A stretch of DNA of 64,000 nucleotides from Methylotetracoccus oryzae (lineage in GTDB: Bacteria; Pseudomonadota; Gammaproteobacteria; Methylococcales; Methylococcaceae), in the NCBI RefSeq assembly GCF_006175985.1, contig NZ_SRSH01000008.1, forward strand, positions 150,893 through 214,892. The letters run 5' to 3'. A model generated the notes under the pieces. The model was not told the origin of the DNA. It was given only the letters and a program-made list of their open reading frames with translations, and made no database searches. Below, piece after piece: positions 31,605-42,848 of the stretch. A program made the position numbers and the translations under genes. The stretch's first letter is position 1; every line of letters begins with the position of its first letter.

Positions 31605-31625
31605 CAGGCGACCATGTGTCGCCTG
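31605..31625. terminator. Hairpin between convergent genes
   Basis: CAGGCGAC at 31605-31612 and GTCGCCTG at 31618-31625 form a perfect 8-base stem with a CATGT loop. It lies between the ends of the GDT1 gene and nadB, which converge. There is no clear T-run on either side, so Rho-independent action is uncertain. Confidence 0.45.
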
Positions 31626-31631
31626 TGAACG

Positions 31632-33251
31632 TCAGCCCTCGCGCCCGGCGAAGTCTGACGGCCTCAGCACGGTATTCAGCGGAGCGTGGGTATCGTCCGG
31701 TTTGGGGTGGTCGAGCGTGAAGTGTAGCCCGCGGCTTTCGTGCCGCGCCAATGCAGATCGAATGATCAGTTCGGCAACGATGACCAGATTCCGCAGTTCA
31801 AGTAGATCGCTGGTTACGCGGAAGTGTCCGTAGTAATCCGAGATTTCCTGCTTCAGCAGCTCCACCCGTCGCAGCGCCCGCTCCAGGCGCTTGTTGGTTC
31901 GGACGATGCCCACATAGTCCCACATGAATCGCCGCACCTCGTCCCAGTTATGCGCCACGACGACTTCTTCATCTGAATCCGTGACGCGCGATTCGTCCCA
32001 CGCTGGCAGTTCCGCGGGAGGCTGCGTCGCCGGCAGGGCCGCGAGCATGTGATGGGCCGCCTGTTCAGCAAATACGAGACATTCCAGCAGCGAATTGCTG
32101 GCCATGCGGTTTGCGCCGTGAAGTCCCGTGCAGGCCACTTCCCCGATGGCGTACAACCCGGGGATGTCCGTGCGGGCGTGACGGTCCGTGGCGACCCCTC
32201 CGCAGGTGTAGTGCGCTGCCGGGACGACCGGGATGGGTGAGCGTGTGATGTCGATATTCAAGCTCAGGCAATGCGCGTAAATCGTCGGGAAGTGGCTTCG
32301 CACGAAATCGGCCGGTTTGTGGGTGATGTCCAGGTACACGCAGTCTATGCCCAGCCGTTTCATCTCGTAGTCGATCGCGCGGGCGACGATATCGCGCGGC
32401 GCCAGCTCCGCACGCGGGTCGAAACGGCTCAGGAAAGGTGACCCGTCGGGCAGCAGTAGGCGTCCGCCCTCGCCGCGGACCGCTTCGCTGATCAGGAAAG
32501 AACGGGACTCGGGATGGAACAGGCAGGTCGGGTGGAACTGGATGAACTCCATGTTCATCACGCGCGCCCCGGCGCGCCATGCCATTGCGATGCCATCGCC
32601 CGTACAGACGTCAGGGTTGCTGGTATACAGATACACCTTGCTCGCGCCGCCGGTGGCCAGAGCAACCAGCCGGGCTCGGAAGGTCAGGACGCGTTGCCGC
32701 CGCGTGTCGAGCACATAAGCGCCGACGACCCGCTGGTCGGAAGCGTCGCCGAGCTTGCGGGTCGTGATCAGATCGATCGTGTTGTGATGTTCGAACAACT
32801 GGATATTCGGATGTGCCCGAGCGTGGCGTTCGAGGGACGTTTCTACGGCCCTGCCCGTCGCGTCCGCGGCGTGCACGACGCGGCGATGGGTATGGCCGCC
32901 CTCGCGCGTCAGGTGTAGTTCCGACGCGCCCTGATCGTTTTCCACCTCGGTGAAGGGAACGCCCCGCTGTTGCAGCCAATCGATCGATGTCTTGCCGCGC
33001 TCGACTACCAAGCGGACGATCTCGGGATCACACAGCCCGGCGCCCGCGACGAGCGTGTCCTGTATGTGAGACTCGACGGAGTCGCGGGCATCGAGCACGG
33101 CTGAGATGCCGCCCTGGGCATAGATCGTGCTGCCCTCGCTGAGGGCAACTTTCGACACGACGGCGACCCGGCAGTGGTCGGCCAGCCGCAGGGCCAGGCT
33201 AAGACCGGAGGCGCCGCTGCCGATGATCAGGACATCGAAGGAGGGGGACAT
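31632..33251 (-). CDS. nadB: L-aspartate oxidase NadB
   Basis: NadB is the FAD enzyme that oxidises L-aspartate to iminoaspartate for de novo NAD synthesis. The 539-residue product has the FAD loop [62 protein letters not shown] and [19 protein letters not shown], and a helical C-terminal domain. It is divergent from rpoE, as in Pseudomonas, separated by 249 bases. nadA and nadC are not in the window. Confidence 0.96.
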   Translation of the reverse strand: MSPSFDVLIIGSGASGLSLALRLADHCRVAVVSKVALSEGSTIYAQGGISAVLDARDSVESHIQDTLVAGAGLCDPEIVRLVVERGKTSIDWLQQRGVPFTEVENDQGASELHLTREGGHTHRRVVHAADATGRAVETSLERHARAHPNIQLFEHHNTIDLITTRKLGDASDQRVVGAYVLDTRRQRVLTFRARLVALATGGASKVYLYTSNPDVCTGDGIAMAWRAGARVMNMEFIQFHPTCLFHPESRSFLISEAVRGEGGRLLLPDGSPFLSRFDPRAELAPRDIVARAIDYEMKRLGIDCVYLDITHKPADFVRSHFPTIYAHCLSLNIDITRSPIPVVPAAHYTCGGVATDRHARTDIPGLYAIGEVACTGLHGANRMASNSLLECLVFAEQAAHHMLAALPATQPPAELPAWDESRVTDSDEEVVVAHNWDEVRRFMWDYVGIVRTNKRLERALRRVELLKQEISDYYGHFRVTSDLLELRNLVIVAELIIRSALARHESRGLHFTLDHPKPDDTHAPLNTVLRPSDFAGREG

Positions 33252-33321
33252 CGCGCTTGTCGTTGCAGAAGTATCGACCGGTTACAAAGTGGTTACGATG
33301 CTACCGAAAAAGCCAGCGGGA

Positions 33322-33350
33322 TTGAACGCTTCGGGGCGACAATCCATAAT
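33322..33350 (+). promoter_or_regulatory. Sigma-70-like promoter of the rpoE operon
   Basis: TTGAAC at 33322-33327 and CATAAT at 33345-33350 are 17 bases apart. Transcription would start near 33357 and leave a leader of about 145 bases before rpoE. A GAACTT/TCAAA-type sigma-E promoter, expected for autoregulation, was not found in the 249-base gap. Confidence 0.5.
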
Positions 33351-33395
33351 CGGCGCCAATCAGACTTCATCCGCATTCCGGGCGGCGTCCTTTTG

Positions 33396-33407
33396 GGAAC
33401 GCGTTCC
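33396..33407. repeat. Perfect 12-base palindrome in the rpoE leader
   Basis: GGAACGCGTTCC lies in the nadB-rpoE gap, downstream of the predicted rpoE -10 box. It is a candidate operator. The GGAAC ends resemble a sigma-E -35 on both strands, but no matching -10 lies at the right distance. Confidence 0.4.
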
Positions 33408-33500
33408 TGGCGCGAGGCGGCGGCCGGCTCGCACGGCGACCGGACCCGCAACAGCCCCTCCCCGTGGTCGGGTCGGATACCGACATAGAAAGAACAAAGC

Positions 33501-34073
33501 ATGAACGAACTCCTGGATGAAGAACTGGTCCGACGTGTACAGAAGGGTGACAAGAAGGCTTTCGACAGTCTGGTCAGGAAGTACCAGTACAAGATCACGC
33601 AACTGATCAATCGCTACGTCAAGGATGCCGATGAAGCGCTTGACGTCGCTCAGGAATCATTCATCAAGGCCTACCGCGCTTTACCGAGTTTTCGTGGTGA
33701 AAGCGCGTTCTACACCTGGCTTTACCGGATCGCGATCAATACCGCGAAGAATCACCTGGCAATGCGGTCTCGCCGGCCGACAGACGATGACATCGACATC
33801 GATGCGGCGGAACAATTCGAGAGCGCCTCACGTCTAAAGGATCTGGAGACGCCCGAGGGGTTGGCCCTGAGTAACGAATTGGCTTCCGTGATACAATTGG
33901 CGCTGGACGAACTTCCGGAAGAACTCAGAGTTGCCATAACCCTCCGCGAGTTCGATGGGCTCAGCTACGAAGAGATCGCATCTGTCATGGAGTGTCCCGT
34001 TGGAACGGTCAGGTCGCGAATTTTTCGGGCTCGCGAAGCCATCGACAAGAAAATGCAAACTGTATTGGGGTGA
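33501..34073 (+). CDS. rpoE: Envelope-stress sigma factor RpoE (AlgU)
   Basis: RpoE is the ECF sigma factor that responds to misfolded outer-membrane proteins. The 190-residue product has region 2 (KAFDSLVRKYQYKITQL, then DVAQESFIKAYRALPSFRGE and FYTWLYRIAINTAKN) and region 4 (LPEELRVAITLREFDGLSYEEIA and CPVGTVRSRIFRARE). It is close to E. coli RpoE and Pseudomonas AlgU in length and sequence. It heads an operon with its anti-sigma factor rseA, rseB, rseC and mucD. Confidence 0.97.
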   Translation: MNELLDEELVRRVQKGDKKAFDSLVRKYQYKITQLINRYVKDADEALDVAQESFIKAYRALPSFRGESAFYTWLYRIAINTAKNHLAMRSRRPTDDDIDIDAAEQFESASRLKDLETPEGLALSNELASVIQLALDELPEELRVAITLREFDGLSYEEIASVMECPVGTVRSRIFRAREAIDKKMQTVLG

Positions 34074-34078
34074 CTGCA

Positions 34079-34573
34079 ATGAAGAGAGATGACATGTCCG
34101 AGAAACTGTCGCTAATGGTCGATGACCAGGTGGACGTGGCGACGGCTATGAAGCTCATGAAAGGGTTGGACTCGAGTCCGGAGGACGCCGCGAAGTTTTC
34201 CCGCTTCCTGCTCGCTAAGGAAGTGTTGCGCTCGCGCAAAACTGTGATTGCTGATACAGACTTCGTCTCGCGCGTGCACGCGGCGATAGAAGACGAACCC
34301 GCGATCATAGTCCCCGACTGGCGGAAGCGTGTGAGTGATCAGGCGATTACGCTCGCGTTGGCGGCCACCTTGGCCGGGTTGGCTGTGTTCGTTGGCGGTT
34401 CAGTGCTGCAGGAGCGGGAGGCGAGCCCTATGGCGGTGGCCGCGACTGACCCCGCCTCGTCGGCCCAGTTGCATGATTATCTGGTGACGCACAACGAAAC
34501 GGCCTATCTGGCGGCCAATGGCGGCCTCATGCCCTATCTGCGCGTGGTCAGTAGCGACAGGGCAGGCCGGTAG
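34079..34573 (+). CDS. rseA: Anti-sigma-E factor RseA (MucA)
   Basis: RseA binds RpoE in the cytoplasm and is cut by DegS and RseP on envelope stress. The 164-residue product has an N-terminal anti-sigma domain (MSEKLSLMVDDQVD to about residue 85), one membrane helix (about residues 93-112, ITLALAATLAGLAVFVGGSV) and a periplasmic tail that includes LHDYLVTHNETAY, typical of MucA. An ATG at 34094, behind AGAGAG, is an alternative start that would drop five residues. Confidence 0.9.
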   Translation: MKRDDMSEKLSLMVDDQVDVATAMKLMKGLDSSPEDAAKFSRFLLAKEVLRSRKTVIADTDFVSRVHAAIEDEPAIIVPDWRKRVSDQAITLALAATLAGLAVFVGGSVLQEREASPMAVAATDPASSAQLHDYLVTHNETAYLAANGGLMPYLRVVSSDRAGR

Positions 34574-34578
34574 TTAGC

Positions 34579-35592
34579 GTGATCCGCTTGTTCCGCGCGG
34601 CGACACGGCTCCGCCGCTGGTCCCTCGGTTTGATTGCGATGGCATGCTGTATCCACGCTTTCGCGGCCGATTTGACACAGGGTGGAGACGAGGCCGATGT
34701 CGCCGTCGCGCTGCTGGAAAAGATGCGGACGGCGATGAGCGAGTTGCCCTACCGCGGCATAATCGCCTACTCCCGCGACAACAAGGTCGAGCATATCGAG
34801 TTCGCCCACGCAGTCAGCAACGGTGTGGAGCGGGAGCGACTCGTTTCGCTAAGTGGGCCCATGCGCGAGGTAATCCGGCAAGGACAGGAGGTTCGCTGTT
34901 ACCTCCATGACAGCCGTACCGTGTTGGTCGAGACGAAAACGGCCGGGCGAGATCTTTTCGATTTGCCGGCTAATTTCCAGCAGCTTCGTCCGAACTATAT
35001 GTTCATCCTGGGCGGACGTGACCGTATTGCCCAGCGAGATGCGCAGGCCGTCGCCATTATCGCCAGGGATGACATGCGCTACGGCCGGCGCGTGTGGGTC
35101 GATTCCTCGTCCAACCTGCCTCTGAAGGTCGAAATCATCGATGGTACGGATACCGTGGTGGAGCAGATGGTTTTTTCATCGTTGGACCTTGCGACCCCTG
35201 TGTCTGCCGAGCAGCTTGAGCCCACGACCAAAACAGGGCCAAACGACTGGGAAACCCGAGAACACGTGAGCCTGCCGATAGATTCATTACGATGGACCCT
35301 GCACGGAGTTCCGGTCGGTTTCCAGATCGCGTCATTTCGCCGGATCAAGAGCGGCGCTGTGAGCCGGCCAGTCGAACATCTGTTGCTCAGCGATGGGTTG
35401 ACTTCGGTCTCGGTCTATTTCGATGAGGTCGGCGAGAAGTTGGTAGTTGGGCAACCTACGGCATCGGGCGCGATACACTCCTTTTCGCGCAAGATCGACG
35501 ACTTCCTCGTGACGGCGATCGGCGAAATTCCCGCTAGAACCGCGCAAGCCATCGCGAATGGCATACGGCGTCGCGGCGCGTCGGCCGACTGA
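34579..35592 (+). CDS. rseB: Sigma-E regulatory protein RseB (MucB)
   Basis: RseB binds the periplasmic part of RseA and senses lipopolysaccharide or lipoprotein intermediates. The 337-residue product has a signal peptide (about residues 1-29, ending AFA-A), a lipoprotein-localisation-like N-terminal domain with YRGIIAYSRDNKVEHIEF, and a C-terminal domain with HLLLSDGLTSVSVYFDE. The GTG start lies six bases after rseA. Confidence 0.94.
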   Translation: MIRLFRAATRLRRWSLGLIAMACCIHAFAADLTQGGDEADVAVALLEKMRTAMSELPYRGIIAYSRDNKVEHIEFAHAVSNGVERERLVSLSGPMREVIRQGQEVRCYLHDSRTVLVETKTAGRDLFDLPANFQQLRPNYMFILGGRDRIAQRDAQAVAIIARDDMRYGRRVWVDSSSNLPLKVEIIDGTDTVVEQMVFSSLDLATPVSAEQLEPTTKTGPNDWETREHVSLPIDSLRWTLHGVPVGFQIASFRRIKSGAVSRPVEHLLLSDGLTSVSVYFDEVGEKLVVGQPTASGAIHSFSRKIDDFLVTAIGEIPARTAQAIANGIRRRGASAD

Positions 35593-35624
35593 CGGCGGCG
35601 TTCGAGTCCTGTCGCTGCCTGACG

Positions 35625-36050
35625 GTGGAGGAAGTCGGTATCATCATTGCGCTCGATGGCACGTCGTGCGTCGTTGAAGTCGGTGCTGCAGACGCATGCA
35701 GTGGTTGCCAGACCCGCTGCGCGTCGGGCGGTGAGGGACTTCCACGCCAGCTCACGGTTCGTAAGCCGGAGTTCGACCTTCAGTTGGGAGATCGTGTCGT
35801 CGTAGGTATTTCGGCGCGTCGGACCTTGTTTGCGGCCGGGATGTTTTACCTGGGGTCGCTGCTGTCGCTGTTCATCGGAGCTTCGGTTGGCCACTTTGCC
35901 GTAGGCAGGGTCTGGCCCGCGGCGGTCGATCTTGGGGCGCTCAGTGGAGGTGCGATTGCCTTTTCGCTGGGTTTGTGGGCTGCCAAGAAATGGAATTTCA
36001 TCGAGTCGCTGGCCTCGGCGCCGGTTATTTCCCGGCGTCTCGTGACCTGA
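35625..36050 (+). CDS. rseC: RseC family protein (MucC)
   Basis: RseC is an inner-membrane protein of the sigma-E operon; related proteins reduce SoxR. The 141-residue product has an N-terminal cytoplasmic part with the cysteine cluster ACSGCQTRCASG (C-x2-C-x3-C) and two membrane helices (about residues 67-86 and 97-119). The start chosen is GTG at 35625; it has no good ribosome site, so it may depend on translation of rseB 32 bases upstream. Confidence 0.88.
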   Translation: MEEVGIIIALDGTSCVVEVGAADACSGCQTRCASGGEGLPRQLTVRKPEFDLQLGDRVVVGISARRTLFAAGMFYLGSLLSLFIGASVGHFAVGRVWPAAVDLGALSGGAIAFSLGLWAAKKWNFIESLASAPVISRRLVT

Positions 36051-36090
36051 ATATGTCGGGTCAGTCATCTTTTTCGTCTCAGGGTTTTTC

Positions 36091-37536
36091 ATGAAGATCA
36101 TGCCTCATTTTTGCGTCGAGGTGCCTCGCGCCGTCCGCCTCTTGGTGGTCGGCATGGGATTGTCGCTGTGGCTGTCGAACAACGCGTTAGCTCAGCTTCC
36201 CGACTTTACGGAGCTGGTCGAGCGAAACAATGCGGCGGTCGTCAATATCAGCACGACGCAAAAGGTTGCCGCGTCCGAGCCTCAACTCCCAGAGGGCATG
36301 GAAATTCCCGAGGGCACTCCTTTCGACGACTTTCTGAAGCGCTACTTTGGCGAGGGCGGTGGCGGTGGGGGGGAACCCAGCGAGGCCCAGTCCCTGGGGT
36401 CGGGATTCATTCTGTCCTCGGACGGTTACGTCGTGACCAACCATCATGTCGTAAAGGGAGCCGACGAGATCATTGTGCGGCTGCAGGATCGCCGTGAACT
36501 CGTCGCCAAGCTGGTCGGTTCAGACAAGCGAAGCGACATCGCACTGCTGAAGATCGATGCCGTTGACCTGCCCACCGTCAAACTTGGTTCGTCCGAAGCT
36601 TTGAAGGTGGGGGAATGGGTGCTGGCCATCGGCTCTCCGTTCGGTTTCGAGCATTCGGCGACGGCCGGCATTGTCAGCGCGAAGGGTCGCAGCCTGCCGA
36701 GCGACAATTACGTCCCCTTCATTCAGACCGACGTTGCGATCAATCCAGGAAATTCCGGTGGCCCTCTGTTCAACCTTAACGGTGAGGTCGTCGGCGTGAA
36801 TTCGCAGATTTACAGTCGCACCGGCGGCTTCATGGGGCTTTCCTTCGCGATCCCGACGGAAGTCGCCACGCAGGTTGTGGCCCAGCTCAAATCCGCCGGC
36901 AAGGTGTCGCGCGGCTGGCTCGGCGTGAACATTCAGGACGTGAACCGCGAACTGGCGGAATCCTTCGGCATGAAAAAGCCCCAGGGTGCGCTCGTCGCCA
37001 AGATCCTACCCAAGAGCCCTGCTGAGGCCGCCGGGATTCAGGTCGGCGATATCATCCTTGCCTACAACGGGACCGAAATCACCAACTCGAGCGCATTGCC
37101 CCCTCTGGTGGGTATGACCAAGATCGGCGAGACGGCGAAACTGAAGGTGTTGCGCGAAGGTGCCAATAAGGAACTGGTGGTCAAGATCGGTGCGTTGCCG
37201 ACCGATGACGACGAGCCCGTGCTCGCCAAGGGCGAACTTGAAGGGCAAATGGTGACCCGCTTGGGTGTGCGCGTGGCCAACCTCACCGCAGAAATGCGCG
37301 AACAACTCGAAGTGACGAAGTTCGGCGTACTGGTCACCGATGTCGTGCAGCGCTCGCCGGCTTTCGAGGCGGGTTTGCGGAAGGGAGACGTCATTCAGCG
37401 CCTGCAGGACCAGTCCGTAAAGGACGTCGCCCATCTGCAGGACCTCGCCAAGGGACTGGCCAAGGGCAAGACGGTGGCCGTGCTCGTGCTAAGGGGCGGC
37501 AACTCGCTGTTTCTGCCGATGAAGATCAAGGAATGA
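36091..37536 (+). CDS. mucD: Periplasmic serine protease MucD (DegP/DegQ family)
   Basis: This HtrA-type protease and chaperone degrades misfolded periplasmic proteins. The 481-residue product has a signal peptide (cleavage likely after ALA, residue 34), a trypsin-like domain with the triad His119 (TNHHVV), Asp149 (SDIALLKI) and Ser222 (GNSGGPLF), and two PDZ domains (about 275-370 and 390-475). Its place at the end of the rpoE-rseABC operon matches Pseudomonas mucD. It is followed four bases later by lepA. Confidence 0.95.
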   Translation: MKIMPHFCVEVPRAVRLLVVGMGLSLWLSNNALAQLPDFTELVERNNAAVVNISTTQKVAASEPQLPEGMEIPEGTPFDDFLKRYFGEGGGGGGEPSEAQSLGSGFILSSDGYVVTNHHVVKGADEIIVRLQDRRELVAKLVGSDKRSDIALLKIDAVDLPTVKLGSSEALKVGEWVLAIGSPFGFEHSATAGIVSAKGRSLPSDNYVPFIQTDVAINPGNSGGPLFNLNGEVVGVNSQIYSRTGGFMGLSFAIPTEVATQVVAQLKSAGKVSRGWLGVNIQDVNRELAESFGMKKPQGALVAKILPKSPAEAAGIQVGDIILAYNGTEITNSSALPPLVGMTKIGETAKLKVLREGANKELVVKIGALPTDDDEPVLAKGELEGQMVTRLGVRVANLTAEMREQLEVTKFGVLVTDVVQRSPAFEAGLRKGDVIQRLQDQSVKDVAHLQDLAKGLAKGKTVAVLVLRGGNSLFLPMKIKE

Positions 37537-37540
37537 CTGC

Positions 37541-39346
<1,806 letters not shown>

Positions 39347-39357
39347 GAGGGCGCGCG

Positions 39358-40134
39358 ATGGATGTCGATTTTGAATTCGTGCTGGTCGTCGCGACGCTGG
39401 CGAGCGGCGTGATCTGGGGTGGCTATCTGCTGTGGCAGCGATGGGGTGGCGCTCCCACGAGGGACGCCAAGGAACCTTTGCTGGTCGAATATGCGCACTC
39501 CTTCTTCCCGGTACTGTTCGTCGTACTGGTGCTGCGATCGTTTATCGTCGAGCCCTTTCGGATTCCGTCCGGATCAATGATGCCGACCTTGCTGATCGGC
39601 GATTTCATCCTGGTCAACAAGTTCACATACGGAATCCGGCTCCCGGTGCTCGGAACGAAGGTGTTCGCCATGGGCGAGCCAAGTCGCGGTGACATCGTCG
39701 TCTTCAAGTTCCCGCAGGATCCTTCGGTCGACTATATCAAGCGCGTCATCGGTTTGCCTGGCGACCGTATCGCTTACTACAACAAGCAGCTTTACCTCAA
39801 TGGCAAGGCGGTTCCGCAGACCCGCCTCGGCGAATACGTCGGCCTGGGTCAGGGCGCAAGCATGAGCGGTGCCCTACTGCTGAACGAAGACCTGACCGGC
39901 GTGACGCACGATATTCTGATTCGCGAAGGTCAGCCCGGGGTCCAGGGGGAGTTTCGAGTGCCGGAGGGACAGTACTTCGTCATGGGCGACAATCGCGACA
40001 ACAGCAATGACAGTCGCTATTGGGGCACGGTACCTGAAGCCAATCTGGTCGGTAAGGCCTTTCTGATCTGGATGAACTGGGATTGGGACAACCACGGCGT
40101 GGCTCTGGATCGTTTGGGCGATAGCCTGCAGTGA
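39358..40134 (+). CDS. lepB: Signal peptidase I LepB
   Basis: LepB removes signal peptides from exported proteins at the outer face of the inner membrane. The 258-residue product has two N-terminal membrane helices, the catalytic serine in PSGSMMPTLL (Ser73), the catalytic lysine in YIKRVIGLPGD (Lys128), and the box MGDNRDNSNDSRYWG. It lacks the large insertions of the 324-residue E. coli protein. ATG follows GAGAGGG. The lepA-lepB pair is conserved. Confidence 0.96.
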   Translation: MDVDFEFVLVVATLASGVIWGGYLLWQRWGGAPTRDAKEPLLVEYAHSFFPVLFVVLVLRSFIVEPFRIPSGSMMPTLLIGDFILVNKFTYGIRLPVLGTKVFAMGEPSRGDIVVFKFPQDPSVDYIKRVIGLPGDRIAYYNKQLYLNGKAVPQTRLGEYVGLGQGASMSGALLLNEDLTGVTHDILIREGQPGVQGEFRVPEGQYFVMGDNRDNSNDSRYWGTVPEANLVGKAFLIWMNWDWDNHGVALDRLGDSLQ

Positions 40135-40550
40135 CCGCCGTGACGCGCGCCGACTCACAACGCCGTCATCTCGCGTCTGCGCGTACCGGGCAGGGTGGCA
40201 TGACGCTGATCAGCTTTCTGCTCTTGTTGGGGTTCCTCGGCCTTTGCGCCGTGGTCGTGGTCAGGGTGGCGCCGATCTACTTCGAGCACTACATGATCCG
40301 CTCCACTCTGCAGTCGCTGGAGAGCGATCGCGACCTCGGTAACAAGTCGCGCGAAGAGATCTTCGATTTGCTGCGGCGGCGTTGGGAGATCAACAACGTC
40401 GAAGACGTCACCACCGGCAACGTAAAGCTCGAAAGGGACGACAAGAACCTGAAGCTGAGGTTGCAATACGACGTGGTCCGGCACGTGCTGGGCAATCTCG
40501 ACGTGGTCGCGCGCTTCGATGACCTGGTCGTCATCGAACTGAAGCCATGA
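40131..40550 (+). CDS. DUF4845 protein with pilin-like N-terminus
   Basis: The 139-residue product begins with a basic tail and then GQGGMTLISFLLLLGFLGLC, which resembles a type IV prepilin cleavage site and helix but has S where pilins have E at position 5. The rest is a small soluble domain (REEIFDLLRRRWEINNVEDV). DUF4845 genes typically sit between lepB and rnc, as here. The function is unknown. The GTG start overlaps the lepB stop. Confidence 0.8.
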   Translation: MTAVTRADSQRRHLASARTGQGGMTLISFLLLLGFLGLCAVVVVRVAPIYFEHYMIRSTLQSLESDRDLGNKSREEIFDLLRRRWEINNVEDVTTGNVKLERDDKNLKLRLQYDVVRHVLGNLDVVARFDDLVVIELKP

Positions 40551-41239
40551 GGCACCCGGAAGACTTGCTGGCCCAGAAACTGGGCTTGCGCTTCACCGAC
40601 CCCAGGCTGCTGCGGTCGGCCCTGACACATCGCAGCGCAGGTGGCATCAATAATGAACGACTGGAGTTCCTGGGCGATTCGGTCGTCGGTTTCGTGATCG
40701 CTCAGGCCCTGTTCGACCGTTTTCCCAGCGCGGATGAGGGGGTGTTGAGCCGGCTCCGCGCCGCGTTGGTCAATCAGACTTCACTGGCCCAGATCGCGCG
40801 GACGCTGGAGCTTGGTGATTATCTGATTCTGGGGGCAGGCGAGTTGCGCAGCGGCGGTTTTCGGCGTGACTCGATCCTGTCAGATGCTTTCGAGGCGATC
40901 ATCGGCGCCGTGTTGACCGATCAGGGGTATGAAGTCTGCCGCGATCTCGTCTTGAGGCTATTTGGAGGGTCCTTTGAGCGCCTTACCGTCGCGGATTGGA
41001 AGAAGGACCCGAAGACCCAGTTGCAGGAGTTGATGCAGGCCAGGGGGCTGGATCTTCCCGAATACCGTCTCCTGTCGTTGACCGGGCGCCCACACGACCA
41101 GAGCTTCGTCGTCGAGTGCCGGATTCCGCTTTCGGCCGAGCCATCCACCGGCACCGGAAGTTCGCGCAAGCGGGCGGAGCAGCAGGCGGCGCAGGAGATG
41201 CTGCGGCAGCTCACCGAGGGGACCAAGGCGTCCGCATGA
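40547..41239 (+). CDS. rnc: Ribonuclease III
   Basis: RNase III cleaves double-stranded RNA in rRNA precursors and some mRNAs. The 230-residue product has the catalytic signature ERLEFLGDSV, the second acidic cluster DAFEAIIGAV, and a C-terminal double-stranded-RNA-binding domain beginning near DPKTQLQELMQ. It starts by an ATGA overlap with the DUF4845 gene and overlaps era at its stop, so rnc and era are coupled, as in E. coli. Confidence 0.97.
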   Translation: MRHPEDLLAQKLGLRFTDPRLLRSALTHRSAGGINNERLEFLGDSVVGFVIAQALFDRFPSADEGVLSRLRAALVNQTSLAQIARTLELGDYLILGAGELRSGGFRRDSILSDAFEAIIGAVLTDQGYEVCRDLVLRLFGGSFERLTVADWKKDPKTQLQELMQARGLDLPEYRLLSLTGRPHDQSFVVECRIPLSAEPSTGTGSSRKRAEQQAAQEMLRQLTEGTKASA

Positions 41240-42117
41240 AGGTCGGTTACGTGGCGCTGGTCGGGTGCCCAAACGTCGGCAAGTCCACGCTGCTCAACCG
41301 TCTGGTCGGGCAAAAGCTGAGTATCGTCTCCACTCGACCGCAGACGACACGCCACAGGATTCTCGGCATCAAGACCACGCCTCGCGCGCAGCTCGTGTTC
41401 ATCGATACCCCGGGGCTCCATGCAGGGATACGACGCGGCATCAATCAAGCGCTCAACCGTGCTGCCGAGTCGGCACTCAGTCATGCGGACGCGGTCGTCT
41501 GGCTGATCGATGGTCCACGCTGGAAGCCTTCGGACGAACCCGTACGCCGGCGGCTCGCTGATGTGTCCGCACCCATCCTGCTGGCGATCAATAAGATTGA
41601 CCGGGTGACCGACAAGACGAGTCTGCTCCCCTTTCTGGGAAGCGCCAATGAGGGGCGTGAATTTCACGAGATCATCCCGATTTCCGCGACCAAGGGCATC
41701 AACATCGAGGCCTTGGAACAGTGCCTGATCGCACTGATGCCGGAAGGTGATCCCATATACCCGGGCGATCAGGTCACCGATCGGTCGATGCGCTTCTTTG
41801 CCAGCGAGCTGATCCGCGAAAAGCTGCTGTACCGGGTCGGTCAGGAAGTGCCGCACGCCTTGACCGTCGAGATCGAATCATACACCGAGACCCCGGGTCT
41901 GGTGACGATACACGCAACCATCTGGGTGGAACGCCCAGGCCAGAAGGCCATCGTCATCGGGCGGCAGGGCGAAGTTCTCAAGGCGATTGGCACCGCTGCG
42001 CGGCGCGAGTTGGAAGCCATGATCGAGAAGAAGGTCAATCTGCAGCTCTGGGCGAAAGTTAAGGAAGGGTGGTCCGACAGCGCCGCAGCGTTGCGACGCT
42101 TCGGTTATTCGGACTGA
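41236..42117 (+). CDS. era: GTPase Era
   Basis: Era binds 16S rRNA and GTP and aids 30S maturation. The 293-residue product has the P-loop GCPNVGKSTLLN, DTPGLH, NKIDRV, and a C-terminal KH domain with VERPGQKAIVIGRQGEVLKAIG. The ATG at 41236 overlaps the rnc stop (ATGA); coding signal further upstream belongs to rnc in another frame. Confidence 0.97.
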   Translation: MKVGYVALVGCPNVGKSTLLNRLVGQKLSIVSTRPQTTRHRILGIKTTPRAQLVFIDTPGLHAGIRRGINQALNRAAESALSHADAVVWLIDGPRWKPSDEPVRRRLADVSAPILLAINKIDRVTDKTSLLPFLGSANEGREFHEIIPISATKGINIEALEQCLIALMPEGDPIYPGDQVTDRSMRFFASELIREKLLYRVGQEVPHALTVEIESYTETPGLVTIHATIWVERPGQKAIVIGRQGEVLKAIGTAARRELEAMIEKKVNLQLWAKVKEGWSDSAAALRRFGYSD

Positions 42118-42137
42118 ACCAGCAAGCCCCGGGAACC

Positions 42138-42848
42138 ATGACAGAGACCGGGCGGATACTCCTCGAACCGGCGTACTTGCTGCATCGGACGAGTTATCGT
42201 GAAACCAGCCTGTTTCTTGAGTTCCTGACCCGCGAGCACGGCCGGGTTTCAGTGCTTGGCAAAGGACTGCGCCGCAAAAAGGGCGCTGCCTATGCAGTTT
42301 TCTTTCCGTTCGCGCCGCTGCGCGTTTCATGGTCAGCCCGCGGCGAATTGCCGATCCTGACTGATGTCGAGGTCGTCGCTGCTCAGCCTTTGGCGGATGC
42401 CAGGGCGCTGGGGTGTGGTTTATACCTGAATGAGCTGATTCTTCGTCTTTTGGCGCCGCATGATCCACATCCGCCGATCTTCGAAGTCTATGGCCAGGCC
42501 TTGCATCGGCTCGCAGCAGGGGATGAGCGGGAAGCGGTGCTGCGCAACTTTGAAGTCTTGTTGCTCGCGGAACTCGGTTACGAGTTGCCGCTTGAATGCG
42601 ATATTGCCACGGGCGATGGATTGGATCCGGGCCGATACTATCGCTATATCGTCGAACAAGGTCCCGTCGCAGCCTTGCCGGATGCAGGAGCCGTCCGGGG
42701 ATCGGCGCTGATCGCGCTGCGGACGGGCGTTTTCTCAAACGCTGACGACCTCAAGGACGCCAAGCGGCTGATGCGGGGCGTGATAGCCCATCATTTGGGC
42801 GGGCGTTCGTTGAAAAGTCGGGAACTCTTCAAATATTCGCGAACATGA
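42138..42848 (+). CDS. recO: DNA repair protein RecO
   Basis: RecO anneals strands and loads RecA with RecR at single-stranded gaps. The 236-residue product has the N-terminal OB fold ([20 protein letters not shown] and [11 protein letters not shown]) and the helical C-terminal domain with [13 protein letters not shown] and [11 protein letters not shown]. Zinc cysteines are absent, as in E. coli RecO. The stop overlaps pdxJ. era-recO-pdxJ is a conserved order. Confidence 0.94.
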   Translation: MTETGRILLEPAYLLHRTSYRETSLFLEFLTREHGRVSVLGKGLRRKKGAAYAVFFPFAPLRVSWSARGELPILTDVEVVAAQPLADARALGCGLYLNELILRLLAPHDPHPPIFEVYGQALHRLAAGDEREAVLRNFEVLLLAELGYELPLECDIATGDGLDPGRYYRYIVEQGPVAALPDAGAVRGSALIALRTGVFSNADDLKDAKRLMRGVIAHHLGGRSLKSRELFKYSRT

